DNA from: Gemmatimonadota bacterium
Lineage (GTDB): Bacteria; Gemmatimonadota; Gemmatimonadetes; Gemmatimonadales; Gemmatimonadaceae
Direction: 5' to 3'
Assembly: GCA_029884515.1 (NCBI GenBank)
Contig: JAOUHR010000035.1
Span: 1 to 11,215 of the forward strand
Length of the DNA: 11,215 bases
A program made the translations under genes and the position numbers. The notes under the pieces were generated by a model. It made no database searches and was not told where the DNA came from. It saw nothing but the letters and a program-made list of their open reading frames with translations. Positions 1 through 7,893 of this stretch are shown here, one piece after another (position 1 is the first letter of the stretch; each line of letters opens with the position of its first letter).

Positions 1-594
1 GAACTCGGGCCCGCCGTCTACATCCCCACCGCGTACGACACGGTGGATGCGAGCGGGATGCGGGTCGGCGCGCCGATGTCGGCGACGGACACGGTCTACT
101 TCCGCGCGAACGTGGACTCGGTCGGCCAGCGCGCCGTGCCCACGGGAGGGAACACCCTCGTGGTGGCGAATGCCGAGATCCGGTTCGCCGGCCCCTTCCT
201 GCAGAACCTGCTGCGCTGGACCCTCTTCGCCGACGCGGGACAGGTCTGGAACCGCGGGCAGGGGCTCAGCGGGTTGCGGTCCAGCGCCATCCGGTGGACA
301 CCCGGGTTTGGCGTGCGCATCAAGACGCCGATCGGCTTCCTCCGCGCCGACCTTGCGTACAACCCCTACCAGCGCACGAGCGGCGCGGCCTACTACGATG
401 CGCCGGTGGCCTCCGGCGGCGCGCTCTTCTGCGTGAGTCCGGGGAACACGCTCCCCGTCACCCTCCAGGGGTCGGGTTCCGGCGCCCGGCTCGTGCAGTC
501 CGAGGGCGCGTGCCCCGGTTCGTTCCGTCCGCCCACCGGCTCGAACTTCTTCAGCCGGCTCACGCCCTCGATCGCCATCGGACAGGCGTTCTGA
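1..594 (+). CDS. Omp85/TamA-like outer-membrane barrel protein, C-terminal part
   Basis: This is the 3' end of a gene whose start lies before the window; the frame is open from base 1 and ends with TGA at 592-594. The 197 visible residues look like the last strands of an Omp85 (BamA/TamA) barrel. FADAGQVW lies at visible residues 76-83, followed by a TPGFGVRIKTPIGFLRADLAY-like stretch that resembles the late-barrel consensus of the family. The chain ends in SIAIGQAF, with the C-terminal phenylalanine typical of outer-membrane proteins. Between these lies an unusually long Gly/Ser/Pro-rich insertion of about 55-60 residues with two cysteines (visible residues 144 and 171), probably a surface loop. 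Proteins of this family insert or assemble proteins in the outer membrane. The tamB gene starts one base downstream, which favours a TamA-like role over BamA, but the POTRA region is not visible, so the subfamily stays open. Confidence 0.85.
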   Translation, partial: ELGPAVYIPTAYDTVDASGMRVGAPMSATDTVYFRANVDSVGQRAVPTGGNTLVVANAEIRFAGPFLQNLLRWTLFADAGQVWNRGQGLSGLRSSAIRWTPGFGVRIKTPIGFLRADLAYNPYQRTSGAAYYDAPVASGGALFCVSPGNTLPVTLQGSGSGARLVQSEGACPGSFRPPTGSNFFSRLTPSIAIGQAF

Positions 595-595
595 G

Positions 596-3500
596 ATGAT
601 GGGCCGTCGCCGCCTCGTCGCGCTGGTGAGTGCGCTCGTGATGCTGGTGATCTTCGCCGGCGTGATCACCGGCTTCGTCGTCGCCACGCAGAGCGACCGC
701 GGGCGCGACCTCATCCGCCGCCTCGCCCAGGCCCAGCTCTCGCGCTCGGTGCGGGGCACCTTCCATCTCGGCACGCTGAGCGGCTCCTTCCTCACCGACC
801 TGACCGCCGACTCCGTCGAGATCCGCGACCCCGGCGACTCGGTGTTCTTCGCCTCGGGCCCGGTGCGGATCACGTACGATCCGCGCGACCTGATCGACGG
901 ACGCCTGATCCTGCGCAGCGTGGACGTTGAGCGTCCGGTCGCGTACATGCGCCGCGACTTCCAGGATCGCTGGACGAAGGACCTCATCTGGCCGCGCTCG
1001 GGGCGGGTGCGGGTGCCGGGCTCGCGCTCGGGATTCGGGGCGATGGTGGTGTTCGAGCAGGTGCGCGTGCACGACGGCGAGTTCGTGCTCCAGTTGCCCT
1101 GGAACCCGCCCGACTCGCTCCGTGGCGCGCGCCGCGACAGCGCCGTGGCCGTCGCGCTCGCGCTGGGCCGGCCCGAGGTGCGCCGCGTGCCGGGCCGGGG
1201 CTACGTGCGCACCTGGCGCTGGCGCGCGATCCAGGCCGAGCTGCCGCGGATGCGACTCGCCTACCCGGATTCCGCGGGACGGCGCTTCGACGTCGCGCGG
1301 CTCGACGTGAGCGAGACCGACCCGCCGTTCGACTTCCACGGCATCCGGGGCGAGGCGCGCTGGCTCGGCGACTCCGTCTGGTTCGAGTTCCCCGACTTCG
1401 CGCTCCCGCGATCGGTCGGGCACGCCGAGGGGAAGATCTGGTGGGGATCGGGGCAGCCGATCCGGCCGCGCGTGCGCATCCGTGGCGACAGCGTCGCCCT
1501 CGCCGACGTGGCATGGCTCTCGGCGTCGCTGCCCACCACCGGAGGCGGCAGCGTGGTGCTCGACATCACCACGGCGCCGAACGTGCCGAACGGCCTTTCC
1601 TACGCGCTGACGGATCTCGACGTGCGGAGCCATGCCTCGCACATCCGCGGCAAGATGACCTGGGTGGTGGGCGGTCCGGTGCTCGCCGTGGAGGACGTGG
1701 ATCTCGAGGGCACACCGGTGGACTTCGCGCTGCTCGAGCGGTTCAACACGATGCCCTTCCCGCTGCCCTATCGCGGCACCATCGCCGGGCGCGTGCGCGG
1801 ACCGGGAGGCCCGCTCAACCGGTTCATGGTGGACTCCGCCATCGCGACCTTCCGCGACGCGAACATCCCCGGTGCGATCACGCGCGGTCACGGGCGGGGC
1901 ATGCTCGACATCCTCTACCCGTCCAGGACCGTCTTCCGCGGCTTCGACCTCGTGCTCGACGAGATGGACCTGCGCACGCCGCAGTTCCTCGATCCCGATT
2001 TCCCTCGCGTGAACGGGACGCTCTCCGGCAGCGCGCGACTCGATTCGTCCTGGCTCGACGTGCGGATCACCGAGGGCGACTTCACGCACCGCGACGGCGA
2101 TGCACCCGAGTCGCGGTTCCGCGGCAGCGGGCGGCTGACGGACGGGCTGGTGGAGATGAGCTACGAGATGGCGGCCGTGGCCACACCGCTCTCGTTCACG
2201 GCGCTCGCGCGTTCGTACCCCGTGGTGAAGCTCCGCGGCGAGTTCACCGGGCCGATCCGCGCGCGCGGGTCGCTCTCCGACCTCACGGTCGGGGGCGACC
2301 TGGTCGGTCCGGCCGGGCGCATGGAGGGCGACCTCCGCGTGGACGCCGTCCCGCCGGGCTACCGGCTGGCGGGGCGGCTCAACCTCACGGCGTTCGATCC
2401 GCGCGTGGCGCTCGACAATGCCCGCGCGCCGGGCGGTGAGCTCACCGCACAGGCAGTCCTCGACGTCACGGGCGATTCGCTGGCGAACCTCGCAGGCACC
2501 GCGCAGTTCGGGCTGGACCGGTCGACCCTCGACGGCATCCGCGTGTTCGTCGGCGACATCGGCCTCCGGTTCGCGGACGGTCTCGCGCACCTCGACTCGC
2601 TGCACCTCGAGACCTCCGCCCTCGAGATCGACGGTGCCGGGGCGCTCGGTCTCCACGTCGGCGTGCGCGATTCCCTGCGCCTGCGGATGACGGTCGATTC
2701 GCTCGGCGGCTTCCGCCGCTGGCTGGCGAGGAGCGAGACGGACTCGCTCGCCGGCCAGTTCACGCTCGAGGCGACCCTCGACGGCCGGGTCCGCGACTTC
2801 GGCCTGCGCGCGGCGCTCGACGGCACCGGGCTCCTTGCGCGGGGCATGAGCGCCGAGCGGGTCGCCGGCACCGCCGACCTCCGTTCACTGCCGTCGGCGC
2901 CGCGCGGCCGGGCGGAACTCCAGATCGACACGGCCCGCGTGATCGGGCTCGGCATCGCGCGTTCGGTCGCGCAGCTGGACCTCGATGGCGAACAGAGCGC
3001 CTCCGTGTCGATGCAGACCACCGGCCTCCGGGGCACCACCACACGCAGCCTCGCGCGGCTCTCCCGGGATTCGTCCGGTCTCGCGATCCGACTCGATTCG
3101 CTCGCCGTCACGACGGAGCTGCAGCGGTGGACGCTCGCCGGCCCCGCGTCCTTCCTGCGCGGTCCCGCCGGATTCGCGGTGGACTCGTTCGTGCTGCAAG
3201 GTCGCCCCGGTTCGCTCGTGCGCGTCGCGGGGGCGGCGCCGTCGTCGGGGCCGATGGCCCTCACCGCAGCCGCCCGCGCCGTGCCGGTGAGCGACATCGC
3301 CGAGCTGCTGCAGCTCTCGAACGTGGGTGATGGACGCCTCGACCTCGACGCCCGCCTCACGGGGACGCGCGCGGCACCGGCACTCGCGCTCGACGCCGCG
3401 CTCACGGGCGCGCTGGTCCGCGGCATCCGCGTGGACTCGCTGCGCGCGCGGGCCACCGCCGCGTCGGATGCGCTCCGCTTCACCGCCGACCTCGGGGCCC

Positions 3501-5131
3501 GCGCCACGCCGTCGTTGCACGCCGAGGGCACCCTCCCCGTGCGGCTCGGACTCGACGCCGGCGGGCCGTCCGTGGCCTCCGACGGGGCGGTGAGCGTGCG
3601 GGTGCGCTCCGACTCCGTCGGGCTGCGGCTCTTCGAGCAGTACGTCGTCCGCAGCGACGGCGATCCCGGGAACTTCGCGCTGAACGTCGACGTCAGCGGC
3701 ACCTGGGCGCACCCGCTCTTCGACGGCGGCCTGCTCGTCCGCAACGGGGACCTCGCCCTCGCGCCCCTCGGCGACGTGCGCTGGCGCAACGTGCAGGCCG
3801 ACCTCGGCTTCCTCCGTGACAGCATCGCGGTGCGCACGCTCACCGCCACGTCGACCTCGCCGGGCCGGACCGGGCGCGCCTCGGCCACGGGGTGGATGCG
3901 CATCGCCGACCGCGAGAACCCGGCGTTCGACCTGCGCCTCGCACTGCGGGAGTTCCACATCTACAACCAGCGCGACGCGGCGGACCTCGACGTCTCCGAC
4001 AGCCTCCGGCTCACGGGTTCGCTGCGCGGCGCCACCCTCACGGGTGCCCTCACCGTGGACCGCGGCGTGATCGCCATCCCCGAGCTTGCGAGCAAGAACG
4101 TGATCGCGCTCGAGGAGTTCGACCGGTTCGGCCTGGTGGACACGGCGTCGCTGATCGACCGCCGTCTCGTGCCGCGGCGGCCGTCGCTCCTCGAGGAGAA
4201 CCTCACCGTCCGCAACGTCCCCGTGCGCATGGGGCGCGATGTCTGGCTGCGATCGGAGGAGGCCAACATCAACCTCGGTGGCGCCATCTCCATCACCGTG
4301 AACCAGGACATCCGGGCGCGCGACACGCAGCGCGCGCAGCTCGCGCTCACCGGCTCCCTCGAGACGGTGCGCGGCACCTACCGCCTGAACCTCGGGCCGG
4401 TGCAGCGGAGCTTCGGCGTGGAGACGGGAGCGATCCAGTTCTTCGGCGAGCCGGAGCTGAATCCCACGCTCGACATCTCGGCGCTCTACACCGTGCGGCA
4501 GTACAGCCAGCAGGGCGCGCGGCCCGACGTGCGCGTGCGCGCGCACCTGGGCGGCACGCTCCTCGCGCCCACCCTCGAACTCTCCACACCCGATTCGCTG
4601 CGCGTCACCAACGCCGACCTGATCAGCTACCTCGTGACCGGGGGGCCGAGCTTCGCCATCGGCGATCGCGACGCGGACTACACCTCCACCGCGGCCCGGG
4701 TGGTCATCTCGTCCATCGGCAGCGTCTTCGGCGGCAAGGCGGCCGGCGGCGTGTGCGACGACGCGCAGCTGTCCACCGCGGGCCTCGAGGGGTACCGTGG
4801 ACGACTCGGCGACGTGAGCGGCCGCGTGCTCTCCGGCACGCGCTTCAACTGTGCCAAGCAGCTCAGCGACAAGACCTTCGTGCGCCTCGACGCCGGGCTC
4901 TGCCAGGTGGGCCAAATCGTGGCGGGTGGGAACGGCAACGTCGCGAACTTCGCCGACAACATCGGCGTCAAGCTCGACTACCTCCTCCGGCCGGACCTCA
5001 CCGCCTCGATCGGCGTGGAGCCGCCGACGAGCGCGATCCTCTGCGCGCAGAACATCGGCGCGAGCGCTCGCGGCTTCGCGCCGACCCCCCGGCAGTTCGG
5101 GTTCGACCTCTTCCGGGTCTGGCGCTTCTGA
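596..5131 (+). CDS. tamB: TamB-like translocation/assembly protein (DUF490)
   Basis: A 1511-residue protein. Residues 7-30 form one hydrophobic segment after MMGRRR, an uncleaved inner-membrane anchor as in TamB. Most of the rest is a long array of short beta-strand-like units rich in Asp-Ser-Leu patterns, matching the beta-taco/AsmA-like groove that spans the periplasm and is thought to carry lipid or unfolded protein. The DUF490 C-terminal domain covers roughly residues 1150-1511; a typical signature is RGTYRLNLGPV from residue 1259, followed by an FGEPELNPTLDISA stretch. The chain ends FDLFRVWRF, resembling an outer-membrane-directed tail. All four cysteines (1387, 1419, 1436, 1483) lie in the last 125 residues. 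The start is ATG 596, one base after the Omp85 stop (a second ATG follows at 599), so the two genes are almost certainly cotranscribed and translationally coupled. The length is somewhat above the roughly 1260 residues of enterobacterial TamB. The family assignment is strong; the cargo is unknown. Confidence 0.9.
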   Translation: MMGRRRLVALVSALVMLVIFAGVITGFVVATQSDRGRDLIRRLAQAQLSRSVRGTFHLGTLSGSFLTDLTADSVEIRDPGDSVFFASGPVRITYDPRDLIDGRLILRSVDVERPVAYMRRDFQDRWTKDLIWPRSGRVRVPGSRSGFGAMVVFEQVRVHDGEFVLQLPWNPPDSLRGARRDSAVAVALALGRPEVRRVPGRGYVRTWRWRAIQAELPRMRLAYPDSAGRRFDVARLDVSETDPPFDFHGIRGEARWLGDSVWFEFPDFALPRSVGHAEGKIWWGSGQPIRPRVRIRGDSVALADVAWLSASLPTTGGGSVVLDITTAPNVPNGLSYALTDLDVRSHASHIRGKMTWVVGGPVLAVEDVDLEGTPVDFALLERFNTMPFPLPYRGTIAGRVRGPGGPLNRFMVDSAIATFRDANIPGAITRGHGRGMLDILYPSRTVFRGFDLVLDEMDLRTPQFLDPDFPRVNGTLSGSARLDSSWLDVRITEGDFTHRDGDAPESRFRGSGRLTDGLVEMSYEMAAVATPLSFTALARSYPVVKLRGEFTGPIRARGSLSDLTVGGDLVGPAGRMEGDLRVDAVPPGYRLAGRLNLTAFDPRVALDNARAPGGELTAQAVLDVTGDSLANLAGTAQFGLDRSTLDGIRVFVGDIGLRFADGLAHLDSLHLETSALEIDGAGALGLHVGVRDSLRLRMTVDSLGGFRRWLARSETDSLAGQFTLEATLDGRVRDFGLRAALDGTGLLARGMSAERVAGTADLRSLPSAPRGRAELQIDTARVIGLGIARSVAQLDLDGEQSASVSMQTTGLRGTTTRSLARLSRDSSGLAIRLDSLAVTTELQRWTLAGPASFLRGPAGFAVDSFVLQGRPGSLVRVAGAAPSSGPMALTAAARAVPVSDIAELLQLSNVGDGRLDLDARLTGTRAAPALALDAALTGALVRGIRVDSLRARATAASDALRFTADLGARATPSLHAEGTLPVRLGLDAGGPSVASDGAVSVRVRSDSVGLRLFEQYVVRSDGDPGNFALNVDVSGTWAHPLFDGGLLVRNGDLALAPLGDVRWRNVQADLGFLRDSIAVRTLTATSTSPGRTGRASATGWMRIADRENPAFDLRLALREFHIYNQRDAADLDVSDSLRLTGSLRGATLTGALTVDRGVIAIPELASKNVIALEEFDRFGLVDTASLIDRRLVPRRPSLLEENLTVRNVPVRMGRDVWLRSEEANINLGGAISITVNQDIRARDTQRAQLALTGSLETVRGTYRLNLGPVQRSFGVETGAIQFFGEPELNPTLDISALYTVRQYSQQGARPDVRVRAHLGGTLLAPTLELSTPDSLRVTNADLISYLVTGGPSFAIGDRDADYTSTAARVVISSIGSVFGGKAAGGVCDDAQLSTAGLEGYRGRLGDVSGRVLSGTRFNCAKQLSDKTFVRLDAGLCQVGQIVAGGNGNVANFADNIGVKLDYLLRPDLTASIGVEPPTSAILCAQNIGASARGFAPTPRQFGFDLFRVWRF

Positions 5132-5183
5132 CCCTCGGCGCGCGGCATTGCGCCCCGGAGGTCCTCGCGCATCTTCATCAGCC

Positions 5184-6533
5184 ATGGCGAGCATCCTCAT
5201 CATCGATGACGAAGTCGCGATCGCCACCGCGTTCGCGATGTTCTTCCGTCACAACGGGGCGCACCAGGTCGCGGAGGCGTACACGGGGCAGGACGGGATC
5301 GACGCCTTCCGTCGACTGCGGCCGGACCTCGTGCTGCTCGATGTGCGCCTGCCCGACATGACCGGTTTCGACGTGCTCGCGGCGATCCGCGACGAGCACC
5401 CGGTCGTGATCATGGTCACGGCGTACGGTGACATCGCGATGGCGGTGGATGCGCTGCACAAGGGCGCCGAGAACTTCCTCACCAAGCCGGTGGACCTCAG
5501 CCACCTCGCCGCCGCCGCCGAACGCGCGCTCGAGAAGGCCCAGCTCCGCCGCCTGAGCCGCTGGCTCTCCGCCAAGCGTGGGCAGGGACCCGGCATGGTC
5601 TTCGGCTCGTCGAACGCGATGCGCGAGCTGCAGGCCCAGATCGCGCTGCTCGCCGGGAGCGAGCGCACCACGGCCCTCATCGTCGGGGAGAGCGGGTCGG
5701 GGAAGGGCCGCGTGGCCGAGCTGCTGCATTCGCAGAGTCCGCGCGCCGGCAAGCCGTTCGTCGAGGTGAACTGCGCGACGCTGCGCCCGGAGTCGCTCGA
5801 CGCGGAGCTCTTCGGCGTGGAGGCGACCGTCGCGAACGGCGGGAGCACCACGCTCGGCGCGTTCGAGATCGCCGATGGCGGGTCGCTTTTCCTCGATGAG
5901 ATCGGCGACCTCGACCCGGTGCTGCAACCGAAGCTGGTGCGCGTGCTCGAGGGAAAGGGGTTCCGGCGGGTGGGGGGCGCGGAGGAGATCGCCCCCAACG
6001 TGCGGGTGATCGCGGCGTCGTCGCGCGACCTGCAGGCCGAGGTCGCCGCGGGCCGCTTCCGCGAGGACCTCTACTACCGGCTCGCCGTGATGCCCATCCA
6101 GCTGATGCCGTTGCGGTCGCGCTCTCGTGAGGACCTGGTGGAGCTCGTCGCCCACGTGCAGGACACGCTGGCGGCGAGCCTCCCGGGGGCGCCGACGCAG
6201 CTCGCGGAACCCGCGCTCGACGCCCTGCTGCGGTATGGGTGGCCCGGCAACATCCGTGAATTGCGCAACGTGATGGAGCGCGCGATGCTGATGGCGCGTG
6301 GCCTCCCCGCGGTGGAGCTCGTGCACCTGCCGCGCGAGGTGCAGGGCGCGAGCGGCGCCGAGGTGACGCACCACGAACCGCGGTCGCTGGCCGAGGTCGA
6401 ACGCGCGCACATCGATCGCACGCTGCGAGCGCACGCGCACAACCGGACGCATGCCGCGAAGGAACTGGGCATCTCGCGGGCGACCTTGATCAAGAAGATC
6501 CGGGACTATGACCTCGCCGAGAAGCCACGTTGA
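5184..6533 (+). CDS. NtrC-family response regulator lacking GAFTGA
   Basis: A 449-residue transcriptional regulator with three domains. The receiver (about 1-118) has acidic pair D8/D9, phospho-acceptor D53, T79 and K101, all intact. The AAA+ domain (about 140-375) has Walker A GESGSGKG with K174, Walker B LFLDEIGD with D238/E239, arginine-finger region FREDLYYR (R293, R299) and sensor II GWPGNIRELRN at 352-362. A Fis-type helix-turn-helix lies at about 402-443 (AAKELGISRATLIKKI). The stretch after ELFG (208-211), which normally carries GAFTGA for contacting sigma-54, instead reads VEATVANGGSTTL, so activation of sigma-54 polymerase is doubtful; TyrR and Rhodobacter capsulatus NtrC are known relatives that lost the motif and act with sigma-70. 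The start at ATG 5184 fits because the receiver begins at once; no good Shine-Dalgarno is close by (GGAGG at 5157-5161 is 22 bases away). No histidine kinase is in the window. It follows tamB by 52 bases. Confidence 0.9.
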   Translation: MASILIIDDEVAIATAFAMFFRHNGAHQVAEAYTGQDGIDAFRRLRPDLVLLDVRLPDMTGFDVLAAIRDEHPVVIMVTAYGDIAMAVDALHKGAENFLTKPVDLSHLAAAAERALEKAQLRRLSRWLSAKRGQGPGMVFGSSNAMRELQAQIALLAGSERTTALIVGESGSGKGRVAELLHSQSPRAGKPFVEVNCATLRPESLDAELFGVEATVANGGSTTLGAFEIADGGSLFLDEIGDLDPVLQPKLVRVLEGKGFRRVGGAEEIAPNVRVIAASSRDLQAEVAAGRFREDLYYRLAVMPIQLMPLRSRSREDLVELVAHVQDTLAASLPGAPTQLAEPALDALLRYGWPGNIRELRNVMERAMLMARGLPAVELVHLPREVQGASGAEVTHHEPRSLAEVERAHIDRTLRAHAHNRTHAAKELGISRATLIKKIRDYDLAEKPR

Positions 6534-6539
6534 CCGGGT

Positions 6540-6562
6540 GCGAGCGCGGAACCGCCGCTCGC
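6540..6562 (+). other. GC-rich hairpin just before the zinc-protein RBS
   Basis: GCGAGCG (6540-6546) and CGCTCGC (6556-6562) form a perfect 7-bp inverted repeat around a 9-base centre that can partly pair further (CG/CG). It starts 7 bases after the regulator stop and ends exactly where the Shine-Dalgarno of the next gene begins. No U-tract follows, so it is not a classic intrinsic terminator. It may stabilise the upstream mRNA end or modulate ribosome access to the next gene. Confidence 0.4.
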
Positions 6563-6569
6563 GGGAGGA
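6563..6569 (+). promoter_or_regulatory. Ribosome binding site of the zinc protein
   Basis: GGGAGGA ends 3 bases before ATG 6573. It is a strong purine-rich Shine-Dalgarno with somewhat tight spacing, and it fixes the start of the small zinc protein. Confidence 0.65.
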
Positions 6570-6572
6570 CGC

Positions 6573-6755
6573 ATGAGTGAGCGTGATGCGATGGTGTGCC
6601 GGGCCTGCGGACGCGAGGAGCGTGCCTCCGAGGGCTACCCGTGCGAACACTGCGGCACCTTCATCTGCCAGATCTGCTCGCTGCGGGGCGTGGTGCTCTG
6701 TGCGAAGTGCGTGAAGGACGAGGAGGGCGCGCAGGACGAGCCGTCAGGCAAGTGA
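6573..6755 (+). CDS. Small eight-cysteine zinc-binding protein, FYVE/B-box-like
   Basis: A 60-residue protein with four CxxC pairs: C9/C12, C24/C27, C32/C35 and C43/C46. The spacing is CxxC-x11-CxxC-x4-CxxC-x7-CxxC, which can ligate two zinc ions in a cross-brace arrangement. The central CEHCGTFICQIC resembles the CxxCGxxxCxxC core of FYVE and related treble-clef fingers, although the basic R-H-H-C-R lipid-binding patch is absent. The acidic tail (DEEGAQDE) is probably disordered. There is no signal peptide or membrane segment, so the protein is likely cytoplasmic. The start is set by the strong RBS at 6563-6569. It lies 39 bases after the response regulator and just before the P1 peptidase, in the same direction. 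The exact function is not recognisable; a protein-interaction or nucleic-acid-binding adaptor is possible. The eight regularly spaced cysteines argue strongly that the frame is real. Confidence 0.75.
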   Translation: MSERDAMVCRACGREERASEGYPCEHCGTFICQICSLRGVVLCAKCVKDEEGAQDEPSGK

Positions 6756-6768
6756 CTGCGCATTCGAG

Positions 6769-7752
6769 ATGTGCGGTGGCGGGCCGCCCGGGATGAACGT
6801 CTCGCTCGCCCGCTTCGGGCTCGCCGTCGGCCACGCGACCGACGAGGCGGGCGCCACGGGGTGCACGGTCATCCGCGGCGTGCGCGGCGCCCACCGGGCC
6901 AGTTGCGCGGTGATCGGCCGCGCGACCGGATCGCGAGAGCTCGCCCTCCTCGAGCCGGGCCACCACGTCGAGCGGGTGGATGCGGTCCTCCTCGCGGGGG
7001 GCTCGGCCTTCGGGCTCGACGCGGCGGCCGGCGTGATGCGATGGATGGAGGCGCGCGGCCGGGGGTTCCCCGTTGGCGCGGGTGTCGTGCCGATCGTGCC
7101 CGCCGCCGTGCTCTTCGACCTCGCCCCGCTCGGCCGCCCCGACGCGCGCCCGACGTCGGCGATGGCGGAGGCCGCGTGCGAGGCGGCGGTGAGCGACGGG
7201 ATAGGCGAAGGCGCGGTCGGCGCGGGCGCCGGGCTCACCGTGGGGAAGATCCTCGGCAAGTCGGGCGCGATGAAGGGTGGGTTCGGGCTCGCCGTGCGGG
7301 AGGAGACGGGCTGCGCCGCGGCCGCGATGGTGGCCGTCAATGCGTTCGGCGACGTGCGAGACGCGAGTGGCCGCATCATCGCCGGTGCCCGCCGTCCCGA
7401 CGGCACGTTCGCGGACACCGAGCAGCTCCTCGCTTCGGGAGGCCCCGCGCGGGCCTTCGGCGCAGCCGCCTCGCCGAACACCACGCTGGCGGTGGTCGCA
7501 GTGGACGCCGCGCTCACGCGTCTGGAACTCCACCAGCTCGCGCGCGCAGCGACGGCCGCGTATCACCGGCGCCTCGCGCCCGCCGGGTCGAGCTTCGACG
7601 GCGACATCATCTTCGCGCTCGCTCCGATGGAGGGCGCGCGCGCGCCGCTGGCGCAGGCCGAGATGCTCGCCGTCGCGGCCCTCGAGGCGGCCATCGAGCG
7701 CGCCGTGCGGCTCGCTCGCGGGCGCGACGGCGTGCCGGGTCTCGCGGACTGA
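6769..7752 (+). CDS. P1-family peptidase (DmpA/S58 aminopeptidase fold)
   Basis: A 327-residue protein (319 if it starts at ATG 6793). Family hallmarks are the early [18 protein letters not shown] segment, the [20 protein letters not shown] segment, a Gly-rich [13 protein letters not shown] segment and [14 protein letters not shown]. Members are N-terminal-nucleophile hydrolases that cut themselves into two chains and act as L-aminopeptidases, D-esterases or beta-peptidases. By analogy the autocleavage would fall at N237/T238, with T238 (codon at 7480) as nucleophile. No signal peptide is evident, so the enzyme should be cytoplasmic. The start is uncertain: neither ATG 6769 nor ATG 6793 has a clear Shine-Dalgarno, and the first eight residues (MCGGGPPG) do not look like the family, so 6793 (MNVSLARFG) may be the true start. 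It lies 13 bases after the zinc protein, probably in the same operon. A terminator-like hairpin follows. Confidence 0.87.
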   Translation: MCGGGPPGMNVSLARFGLAVGHATDEAGATGCTVIRGVRGAHRASCAVIGRATGSRELALLEPGHHVERVDAVLLAGGSAFGLDAAAGVMRWMEARGRGFPVGAGVVPIVPAAVLFDLAPLGRPDARPTSAMAEAACEAAVSDGIGEGAVGAGAGLTVGKILGKSGAMKGGFGLAVREETGCAAAAMVAVNAFGDVRDASGRIIAGARRPDGTFADTEQLLASGGPARAFGAAASPNTTLAVVAVDAALTRLELHQLARAATAAYHRRLAPAGSSFDGDIIFALAPMEGARAPLAQAEMLAVAALEAAIERAVRLARGRDGVPGLAD

Positions 7753-7776
7753 CCTCCGCCGGCCAGCACGCATCGG

Positions 7777-7800
7777 ACCCCGGCCGCGACAGGCCGGTGT
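7777..7800 (+). terminator. Terminator-like hairpin after the P1 peptidase
   Basis: CCGGCC (7780-7785), a 6-base loop and GGCCGG (7792-7797) form a perfect stem. It extends by two more pairs past one mismatch (7777/7800 and 7778/7799). It lies 25 bases past the peptidase stop in the 142-base gap before vapB. A U-tract is missing, so it may act as an mRNA 3' stabiliser or as part of a Rho-dependent end rather than a full intrinsic terminator. Confidence 0.4.
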
Positions 7801-7864
7801 AGCCCCGACCCTCCCTCTTCACGCGACCCCTTCCACTGCACGGAACGGTCCCTGGAGCGCCTCT

Positions 7865-7893
7865 TTGACTTCTCAGCAGGAGTATATCATACT
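7865..7893 (+). promoter_or_regulatory. Putative vapBC promoter
   Basis: TTGACT (7865-7870) matches the -35 consensus at five of six bases. A 17-base spacer leads to CATACT (7888-7893), four of six matches to TATAAT. TATCAT (7885-7890) is a better -10 match but leaves only a 14-base spacer. With the first choice, transcription would begin near 7900-7901, on the second candidate vapB ATG. The patch is strikingly AT-rich for this window. The assignment is inferred from pattern only. Confidence 0.5.

Noticed and set aside
560..2656. 698-codon open frame on the minus strand opposite tamB
   Set aside because: Composition is Arg/Glu/His/Ala-heavy with no recognisable domain, typical of the antisense frame of GC-rich genes; the plus-strand TamB reading is strong throughout.
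5137..5154. Possible terminator hairpin between tamB and the regulator (GGCGC...GCGCC)
   Set aside because: Only 5 bp with an 8-base loop and no U-tract; expected by chance at this GC content.
2885..5227. 780-codon minus-strand open frame opposite tamB
   Set aside because: Same low-complexity Arg/Glu/His-rich antisense character and no domain; it covers the clearly coding DUF490 region.
3892..5361. 489-codon plus-strand frame overlapping the end of tamB and the regulator start
   Set aside because: An Arg/Pro/His-rich out-of-frame translation crossing two well-supported genes, with no motif.
5178..6650. 490-codon minus-strand open frame opposite the response regulator
   Set aside because: No family likeness; the plus strand carries intact receiver, AAA+ and HTH motifs.
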